From Pseudomonadota bacterium (GTDB lineage Bacteria; Myxococcota; UBA9042; PHBI01): 5,046 nucleotides of DNA. Positions 1 through 4,363 of this stretch are shown piece by piece. How positions within the stretch are numbered: position 1 is the first letter of the stretch; every line of letters begins with the position of its first letter. The notes beneath the pieces were generated by a model, which was not told the DNA's origin, searched no databases, and was given only the letters and a program-made list of their open reading frames with translations. Both the position numbers and the translations under genes were made by a program. The DNA lies in the NCBI GenBank assembly GCA_005772945.1, contig SXIE01000268.1, forward strand, positions 1-5,046, read 5' to 3'.

Positions 1-272
1 ACCCCCGAGCGCACGAGAGCCTCGGCGGTGAAGCTCCCGACGCCGCCGACGCCGAAGACGATGACGTGCGCGCGCTCGAGGCGCGACATGCCGCGGTCGC
101 CGACGAGGCGCCCGATCCGATCGAAGCGCCGATGGAGCTTGTAGTCCTTTGGCAGCTCGGGGTCGCGCTCGTGGGGCGCGCGCGCTGCCGGCGATCCGGG
201 CTGAGATGCGCCCTGGGGGGCGAGAGCCTCCTCGACGAACGAGGTCTGCAGCTGAACGAAGGTCTGGGTCAT
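1..272 (-). CDS. tcdA: tRNA threonylcarbamoyladenosine dehydratase TcdA, partial (N-terminus only)
   Basis: This is an E1-like ThiF/MoeB-fold enzyme. TcdA (also called CsdL) uses ATP to dehydrate and cyclise t6A at position 37 of ANN-decoding tRNAs, giving ct6A, in the cytoplasm. Ninety codons are visible and the C-terminus runs off the left edge. Residues 49-65 read RFDRIGRLVGDRGMSRL, the helix that opens TcdA proteins. Residues 70-80 form a beta strand and glycine-rich nucleotide loop (VIVFGVGGVGS), followed by an AEALVRSG helix, as in E. coli TcdA. The start is the ATG at 272-270, chosen because GAGGGGTGAT lies just upstream and matches the 16S anti-Shine-Dalgarno well. This start leaves about 45 low-complexity Ala/Pro/Gln-rich residues before the family's usual beginning, longer than the E. 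coli protein. It is divergent from the small gene at 428. Another E1-like ThiF or MoeB enzyme is the main alternative, but the RFDR..RLVG opening favours TcdA. Confidence 0.85.
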   Translation of the reverse strand, partial: MTQTFVQLQTSFVEEALAPQGASQPGSPAARAPHERDPELPKDYKLHRRFDRIGRLVGDRGMSRLERAHVIVFGVGGVGSFTAEALVRSG

Positions 273-274
273 GA

Positions 275-283
275 TCACCCCTC
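275..283 (-). promoter_or_regulatory. Strong Shine-Dalgarno of tcdA
   Basis: Read on the minus strand this is GAGGGGTGA, followed by TC and the ATG at 272-270. It resembles the canonical AGGAGGTGATC complement of the 16S 3' end, with the GGTGATC part matching in register. It fixes the tcdA start at 272 despite the long N-terminal extension this implies. The spacing to ATG is short if the GTGATC part pairs and normal if the GAGGGG part does. Confidence 0.6.
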
Positions 284-284
284 A

Positions 285-298
285 CGGGCCGCGGCCCG
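285..298. repeat. 14-bp perfect palindrome next to the tcdA ribosome-binding site
   Basis: CGGGCCGCGGCCCG equals its own reverse complement. It sits directly upstream of the tcdA Shine-Dalgarno in the divergent intergenic region. As DNA it could be a dimeric operator; as RNA it could form a 5-bp stem with a CGCG loop beside the ribosome-binding site. Short G/C-only palindromes are not rare in GC-rich DNA, so function is unproven. Confidence 0.4.
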
Positions 299-340
299 CT
301 GCGGCTCCCCGCTCCGGCGTCTGCCAGATGCGGCGCGCGA

Positions 341-346
341 GGTCAA
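341..346 (-). promoter_or_regulatory. Possible -35 element for tcdA
   Basis: On the minus strand these bases read TTGACC, five of six matches to the sigma70 -35 consensus, about 69 bases upstream of the tcdA ATG. No convincing -10 hexamer lies 15-19 bases downstream; the 17-bp-spaced hexamer is CAGACG. It is reported only as a candidate because a GC-rich genome may use weak -10 elements. Confidence 0.2.
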
Positions 347-352
347 ACCCGG

Positions 353-372
353 AGGCGATCCAAGGCGATCCA
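353..372. repeat. Perfect tandem 10-bp repeat in the divergent intergenic region
   Basis: Two head-to-tail copies of AGGCGATCCA occupy 353-362 and 363-372, followed by the first two bases of a third copy. The 10-bp period is about one helical turn, so a protein could bind both copies on the same DNA face. The repeat lies between the divergent starts at 272 and 428, upstream of the TTGACC candidate of tcdA. Replication slippage is an equally simple origin. Confidence 0.5.
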
Positions 373-392
373 AGAAAGTCGGCGCCCCAGGC

Positions 393-421
393 TGGAACTG
401 CGGCGAGGTGGTCACTAGACT
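393..421 (+). promoter_or_regulatory. Weak promoter-like hexamers just before the 428 start
   Basis: TGGAAC (393-398) and TAGACT (416-421) are 17 bp apart. The first matches the -35 consensus at three of six positions. The second matches TATAAT at four of six and fits a TANNNT pattern. TAGACT ends six bases before the ATG at 428, so a transcript from here would start about at that codon. This means either a leaderless mRNA, or a leader for a gene that really starts at 545. The only purine-rich ribosome-binding candidate, GAGGTG at 405-410, is 17 bases from ATG and too far to serve it. Confidence 0.2.
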
Positions 422-427
422 CGCCGC

Positions 428-952
428 ATGAACGTGGAAGACATCCGGCCGCCGCGCGCACGTGCTTCGCACGCTCCTTCGTGGCCTTCGCCCACGACGG
501 AGTGCTGGCGCATCGCACCAGCACGGGTCCAGGGCGAAGGCCTCGTGGCGCGGGGAAGCCGCCAGTGGGACCGGCAGACGCTGCGTCCGGCGGTCGGCCG
601 CCCCATATCGCGTCGGGCGCCGCGCCGGCGTTCGGCGTGGGCCGCAATCGTCGCGGGGATCGCGGCGTCCTTCGTGGCCGTCGTGACCGCGCACGCGAGC
701 CTCCCGGTCGAGCGTCTTACGTCGGCCCCGGGACTCGCGCCGTTCGAGATCCCGCTCGGGTTGCCGGCGCTGCTCTTCGAGGCGAGCCCGGCGCTGCCGC
801 GCGCCGTGCCGGTCGCCGAGCCCAGCAAGGTCTCCGAGCTCAAGACCAACCCGTATCACCCCCTTGCCGCGCGGCCCCGCGCAGCGCGGACGAGCGCGCT
901 GCCGTTGGCGTTCGAGCGCGTCAGCGACCTCAAGACGAATCCGTACCTCTAA
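428..952 (+). CDS. Small exported or membrane-anchored protein of unknown function with two LKTNPY repeats
   Basis: I do not recognise this family. From the ATG at 428 it has 174 residues. Residues 62-68 are Arg-rich, and residues 71-90 (WAAIVAGIAASFVAVVTAHA) are hydrophobic and end in AHA|S, which fits a signal-peptidase I site or a single membrane anchor. The remainder is Pro/Ala-rich and carries two copies of the same motif: KVSELKTNPYH (134-144) and RVSDLKTNPYL (164-174), the second being the extreme C-terminus. The copies use different synonymous codons, including TCC versus AGC for Ser, so the protein sequence appears selected. TAA is followed at once by TAG. The start is doubtful: hand-counted GC3 is 29 of 40 in codons 1-40 but about 90% afterwards, no good ribosome-binding site precedes 428, and a GTG at 545 with AAGG upstream would give 135 residues. 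It is divergent from tcdA and convergent with ileS. Confidence 0.6.
   Translation: MNVEDIRPPRARASHAPSWPSPTTECWRIAPARVQGEGLVARGSRQWDRQTLRPAVGRPISRRAPRRRSAWAAIVAGIAASFVAVVTAHASLPVERLTSAPGLAPFEIPLGLPALLFEASPALPRAVPVAEPSKVSELKTNPYHPLAARPRAARTSALPLAFERVSDLKTNPYL
461..524 (+). other. Run of three stem-loops near the start of the small gene
   Basis: Three consecutive inverted repeats lie here. CGTGC/GCACG at 461-473 has a 3-base loop. CGTGG/CCACG at 480-496 has a 7-base loop. GTGCTGG/CCAGCAC at 502-524 is a perfect 7-bp stem continued, after one mismatch, by two G-C pairs and a 3-base loop. They fall in the segment with weak codon bias, upstream of the alternative GTG start at 545, and could be a structured 5' leader. 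Five-bp stems are common by chance at this GC content; the third is the most persuasive. Confidence 0.35.
827..949 (+). repeat. Duplicated (K/R)VS(E/D)LKTNPY(H/L) motif at the protein C-terminus
   Basis: The two 33-base copies lie at 827-859 and 917-949, exactly 90 bases apart and in the same frame. At the protein level 8 of 11 positions are identical (VS, LKTNPY) and two of the rest are conservative (K/R, E/D). At the DNA level they differ at several synonymous sites: TCC/AGC, ACC/ACG, AAC/AAT and TAT/TAC. This pattern suggests an old duplication kept by selection on the peptide, as in a short linear binding motif, and not recent slippage. The partner is unknown. Confidence 0.7.
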
Positions 953-970
953 TAGGCGTGGAACCCGCGA

Positions 971-985
971 GCGCCCGATCGGCGC
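971..985. terminator. Small GC hairpin between convergent genes
   Basis: GCGCC and GGCGC flank a 5-base loop (CGATC) in the 38-bp gap between the stop of the small plus-strand gene (952) and the stop of ileS (991). Its position suits a shared bidirectional transcription end. No T-run follows on either strand, so it is not a classical intrinsic terminator. The short stem could arise by chance. Confidence 0.25.
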
Positions 986-990
986 AGCGG

Positions 991-3900
991 TCAGCGCACC
1001 GCGAGCGCGAGCCGGATCGCGAGCCCGTCCACGTCCGCCTCGCGCACCTCGGCCCCGACCAGGTCGGGCGCGTCGGCGTCGAACCCGATCGCCTCGGCGA
1101 GCGACTCCGCGGCGAGGAACTGTGCGTATACGCGGCACGCCTCGACCAGCGCCGGATCGCCGCCGATCGCGACCTTGATCCGCGCGGTGTAGGCGAGGTT
1201 CGCGTCCTTACGCCAATCCTGGATGAGCTTGAGCACGTCGCGCGCGCGGCCGGCTCCGACGAGCTCGGGCGTGAGCTGGGTGTCGAGCTCGATGAGCCCG
1301 ATCTGCGCGACCGCGGTGGCCAGGTTCTTCTTCGACTTGTCCAGGACCGGCTCGAAATAGACGAGCGCGTCGGTCAGCGCGAGCTCGGGCAGCGGCCCGC
1401 TCGGAGAGGTCGCGGCAAGCGCATACGTCCCTGCTCCCTGGTGCATCGCCGCGTAGAGCGCGTTCGAGTCGAGGGCCTTGAGGGCCGCCTGATACGCGCC
1501 CGTGTGGGGCATCGTCGCGTCCTTGAACGCCGGAAAGAGCGGCTTGTGCGTGCGCTGGATCGTGCGATGCGTGTCGATGACGCACTCGCGCACGTTGAGC
1601 TCGTCCTCGAGGATCGCGAGGTACGGACGGACGCGCGCCGCGAGCTCGGGCACCGCCGGCACGAACGTCGCGCGCGCGAGCGGCTGCCGCACCTTCAGGC
1701 GATTCGCGTTGCGCGCCTGTAGCCCGACCGCGACGAGCTCGCGCACGGCCTGCATGTCGCTCGACAACGACTCGTCGATGAACGCCGGGTCGTACGCCGG
1801 CCACTCGGCGAGGTGGACACTCGGCGGCGCGTCCGGGTTCGGGCGGCGCACCAAGTTCTGCCAGAGCGTGTCGGCGATGAACGGCACGAACGGCGCCGCC
1901 ATGAGCGTGATGCCGACCAGCGTTTCATGAAGCGTGTGATACGCGTCCCACTTGGCTTGCACGACGTCGGGTCCAGCGTCGGAGGCCGACCAGAAGCGGT
2001 CGCGCGAGCGGCGCACGTACCAGTTCGAGAGCCCGTCGGTCAGCGTGATGATGCGCTGGGCCGCGTCATAGAGTTTGTAGTCGTCCATGAACGCGGTGAC
2101 GTCGCGGAGCGCCTGGTGGAACTCGGTCGTCATCCAGCGGTCGAGCAGCGGGCGCTCGGAGACGGGGCGGCGCGGCGAGCCCGACCCGGGGCGCGGGTCG
2201 AAGCCGTCGATGTTCGCGTAGATCGTGAAGAACGAATAGACGTTGCGCAGCTTGACCAGGAACTCCTGCTGCCCGAGGCGCACGGCCTCGGGGCTATAGC
2301 GCGTGTTGTTCCAGGGCGGGTTCGACGCGTAGAAATACCAGCGCATCGCGTCGGCGCCGTCGGTGTTCAGGATCTTGTCGGGCGGCGTGTAGTTGCCCTT
2401 CGACTTCGATTCCTTCTTGCCCTTGGTGTCGGTCACGTGGCCAAGGACGATGCAGGTCTTGAAGGGGTGCGGCGCCCGCGTGGTGTCGCGGAAGAGCAGG
2501 GTCGAGATCATGAGCAGCGAGTAGAACCAGCCGCGCGTCTGATCGATGGCCTCGCTGATGAAGTCGGCCGGGAACGCCTGCGCAAATTCGGCGTGGCCTT
2601 TATGGGGCCAGCCCCATTGCGCAAACGGCATGCAGCCCGAGTCGAACCAGCAGTCGATCACCTCGGTCGCGCGGCGCATCGTACCGGCGCACGCGGCGCA
2701 GGGGACCGTCACGTCGTCGACCCAGGGCTTGTGGACGCGCAGATGCGGGGACAGCGAGGGATCGGCCGCGCGTGCTTTGTCGAAGGCATCGAAGGCGGCC
2801 GGATTGCGCGCGAGGATCTCTTGCACCGAGGCGAAAACGTCGACCTTGGCGCAGCTCGCGCAGGTCCAGAGCGGCAGCGGCGTACCCCAGTAGCGCTCAC
2901 GCGAGAGGGCCCAATCCACGTTGTTCTTGAGCCAGTCGCCGAAGCGCCCGTCGCGGATGTGCTCGGGGATCCAGTTGATCGTCTGGTTGTTCGCGAGCGC
3001 GGCCGGCGTCACCTCGGTCGTGCGGATGAACCACGCGGGGCGCGCGTATTGGATGAGGGGATCGCTGTCGGCGCGCCAACAGAAAGGATAGTCGTGGCGC
3101 ACGACCTCCTCTTTGAAGAGGAGCCCGCGATGCTTCAGGTTGCGGATGATGTCGCGGTCGGCGTCCTTGCAGAAGCGGCCCGCGAAGTCGCCGATCGGCC
3201 CTGCTACGCGCGCGTCGAACGTGCCGTCGGGCTTGACGAGCTGGAGGAAGCCGACGCCGTGCTGCTTGCAGGCGTTGAAGTCGTCGGTGCCGAAGGCGGG
3301 CGCGATATGGACGATGCCCGAGCCGGTGTCGGTCGTGACGAAGTCGGCCGGGATGACGACCCAGGCTTTGCCGTTTTCGGGGGTCACGTAGGGGAACGGC
3401 GAGGCGTAGTGCAGGCCGACGAGCTCGGCGCCGAGCACGGTCTTGGTGATGGTGTGCGGAGCGTCGCCGAAGACGCTCTTGATGAGCGGCTCCGCGACGA
3501 TCAGGGTCTCGTCGCCTTGTTCAACGAAGGCATAGCGAACGTCGGGATGAACCGCGAGCGCGCAGTTGGACGGCAGGGTCCAGGGGGTCGTCGTCCAAGC
3601 CAAGAAGGCCGCGCCCTGATGCTCCGTAATCGGAAAGCGGACGAGCACCGACGGGTCGTCGACGCTCTTATAGCCGAGGCCGACCTCGGCCGCGGAGAGC
3701 GCCGTGCCGCCCTGCGGCCACCACCAGACGACCTTGTGCCCGCGGTAGAGGAGGCCCTTCTTGAAGAGCTCGGCGAGCGCCCACCAGACCGACTCCACGT
3801 AGGACTCGTGGTAGGTCACGTACGCGTCGCTGAGGTCGACCCAGAAGCCGATGCGCTCGGTGAGCTGCTCCCAGGCGTCGGTGTAGCGGAAGACCGACGC

Positions 3901-4272
3901 GATGCACTTCTTGGTGAAGTCCTCGACGCCGTAGGCTTCGATGGCGGCCTTGCCGTGGATCCCGAGCTCTTTTTCGACCTCGACCTCGACCGGCAGGCCG
4001 TGCGTATCCCAGCCGGCTTTGCGCGGGACGTGATAGCCGCGCATCGTCTTATAGCGCGGGAAGAGGTCCTTGATGACGCGCGTCAGGACGTGGCCGTTGT
4101 GGGGCGTGCCGTTGGCGGTCGGCGGGCCCTCGAAGAAGACGACGGTCGGCTTGCCGGCGTTCTTCGCGAGCGAGCGATGGAAGATGTTCTCGGCTTTCCA
4201 GAAGGCGAGGATCTTGGCCTCGTCGCCCGGGAAATCCATCTGCGAGGAGACCTTCTCGAAGAGCTCGGCCAT
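991..4272 (-). CDS. ileS: Isoleucyl-tRNA synthetase, long eukaryote-like (IleRS2) type
   Basis: This is a complete class I aminoacyl-tRNA synthetase of 1093 residues; it activates isoleucine with ATP and charges tRNA-Ile in the cytoplasm. The HIGH signature is H58-N-G-H61 within GPPTANGTPHNGH, and GWDTHGLPVE lies at 87-96. The CP1 editing domain, which hydrolyses Val-tRNA-Ile, shows the Thr-rich WTTTPWTLPSN (226-236) and GIVHIAPAFGTDD (319-331). HDYPFCWR is at 393-400. Cys pairs CASC (471-474) and CAAC (525-528) could hold zinc. WFDSG (542-546) and DQTRGWFYSLL (577-587) precede the KMSKS loop, which here reads K620-E-S-K-S624 with Glu in place of Met. SNWYVRRSRDRFW (749-761) opens the anticodon-binding domain. 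The tail (about 968-1034) resembles DUF5915 and lacks the C-terminal cysteine cluster of E. coli-type IleRS1. Length and tail indicate the IleRS2 class, often mupirocin-resistant; resistance here is inference. The ATG at 4272 has GGAG six bases upstream. It lies 91 bp downstream of selD on the same strand. Confidence 0.98.
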   Translation of the reverse strand: MAELFEKVSSQMDFPGDEAKILAFWKAENIFHRSLAKNAGKPTVVFFEGPPTANGTPHNGHVLTRVIKDLFPRYKTMRGYHVPRKAGWDTHGLPVEVEVEKELGIHGKAAIEAYGVEDFTKKCIASVFRYTDAWEQLTERIGFWVDLSDAYVTYHESYVESVWWALAELFKKGLLYRGHKVVWWWPQGGTALSAAEVGLGYKSVDDPSVLVRFPITEHQGAAFLAWTTTPWTLPSNCALAVHPDVRYAFVEQGDETLIVAEPLIKSVFGDAPHTITKTVLGAELVGLHYASPFPYVTPENGKAWVVIPADFVTTDTGSGIVHIAPAFGTDDFNACKQHGVGFLQLVKPDGTFDARVAGPIGDFAGRFCKDADRDIIRNLKHRGLLFKEEVVRHDYPFCWRADSDPLIQYARPAWFIRTTEVTPAALANNQTINWIPEHIRDGRFGDWLKNNVDWALSRERYWGTPLPLWTCASCAKVDVFASVQEILARNPAAFDAFDKARAADPSLSPHLRVHKPWVDDVTVPCAACAGTMRRATEVIDCWFDSGCMPFAQWGWPHKGHAEFAQAFPADFISEAIDQTRGWFYSLLMISTLLFRDTTRAPHPFKTCIVLGHVTDTKGKKESKSKGNYTPPDKILNTDGADAMRWYFYASNPPWNNTRYSPEAVRLGQQEFLVKLRNVYSFFTIYANIDGFDPRPGSGSPRRPVSERPLLDRWMTTEFHQALRDVTAFMDDYKLYDAAQRIITLTDGLSNWYVRRSRDRFWSASDAGPDVVQAKWDAYHTLHETLVGITLMAAPFVPFIADTLWQNLVRRPNPDAPPSVHLAEWPAYDPAFIDESLSSDMQAVRELVAVGLQARNANRLKVRQPLARATFVPAVPELAARVRPYLAILEDELNVRECVIDTHRTIQRTHKPLFPAFKDATMPHTGAYQAALKALDSNALYAAMHQGAGTYALAATSPSGPLPELALTDALVYFEPVLDKSKKNLATAVAQIGLIELDTQLTPELVGAGRARDVLKLIQDWRKDANLAYTARIKVAIGGDPALVEACRVYAQFLAAESLAEAIGFDADAPDLVGAEVREADVDGLAIRLALAVR

Positions 4273-4278
4273 GCGCGA

Positions 4279-4282
4279 CTCC
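4279..4282 (-). promoter_or_regulatory. Shine-Dalgarno of ileS
   Basis: GGAG on the minus strand lies six bases before the ATG at 4272-4270. The spacing is right, and the encoded MAELFEKVSSQMDFPGDEAK opening is a natural IleRS N-terminus, so this start is well supported. Confidence 0.6.
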
Positions 4283-4296
4283 GGTTCGGGGCCGAG

Positions 4297-4325
4297 GGCT
4301 TAACGCGCTGAACCCCGGGAATCAA
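4297..4325 (-). promoter_or_regulatory. Weak promoter-like hexamers for ileS
   Basis: On the minus strand TTGATT (4325-4320), four of six matches to the -35 consensus, is followed after 17 bases by TAAGCC (4302-4297), which matches only the TA of the -10 consensus. If used, ileS would have its own promoter within the 91-bp selD-ileS gap. The weak -10 means read-through from selD is at least as likely. Confidence 0.15.
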
Positions 4326-4331
4326 GCGCGT
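4303..4331. repeat. 7-bp inverted repeat in the selD-ileS gap
   Basis: ACGCGCT (4303-4309) and AGCGCGT (4325-4331) are perfect inverted arms around a 15-base spacer containing CCCCGGG. In RNA from either strand this makes a GC-rich stem. No T-run follows it in the selD direction, so it is a poor intrinsic terminator. It could be an attenuating hairpin, an operator, or chance. It overlaps the weak promoter-like hexamers. Confidence 0.35.
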
Positions 4332-4363
4332 CGGCGCGCGACGGGGCCGCTATCGACCAACGG

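Noticed and set aside
62..68. Tat-type signal in the small gene (SRRAPRR)
   Set aside because: The twin Arg is not followed by the usual hydrophobic pair (SRRxFLK), so the Arg-rich stretch more likely sets ordinary signal-peptide or anchor topology. The coordinates given are residue numbers of that protein; the DNA is about 611-631.
66..431. 121-codon plus-strand frame opposite tcdA
   Set aside because: It is antisense to the clear TcdA N-terminus and reads through the intergenic palindrome and repeat; nothing in it is recognisable.
275..1138. 287-codon minus-strand frame between ileS and tcdA
   Set aside because: It is very Arg-rich, overlaps the end of ileS in another frame and lies antisense to the codon-biased small gene. 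No motif is seen.
1255..1660. Recurring GAGCTCGGG words inside ileS
   Set aside because: They encode separate Pro-Glu-Leu tripeptides (PELVGA, PELALTD, PELAAR) with the same preferred codons, so they are a codon-bias effect and not a DNA repeat.
271..1722. 483-codon plus-strand frame
   Set aside because: It crosses the tcdA start, the small gene and the 3' third of ileS in other frames. It is Arg-rich without motifs, so it is a shadow frame.
1813..4311. 832-codon open frame on the plus strand, antisense to ileS
   Set aside because: It is the mirror of the ileS reading frame in GC-rich DNA, where stop codons are rare. Its translation is Arg/Glu/Asp/Val-rich without domains, and ileS on the other strand is certain.
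4273..4363. T-box riboswitch or tRNA gene upstream of ileS
   Set aside because: The gap is only 91 bp and has no T-box-like or tRNA-like fold; the only structure seen is the 7-bp inverted repeat.
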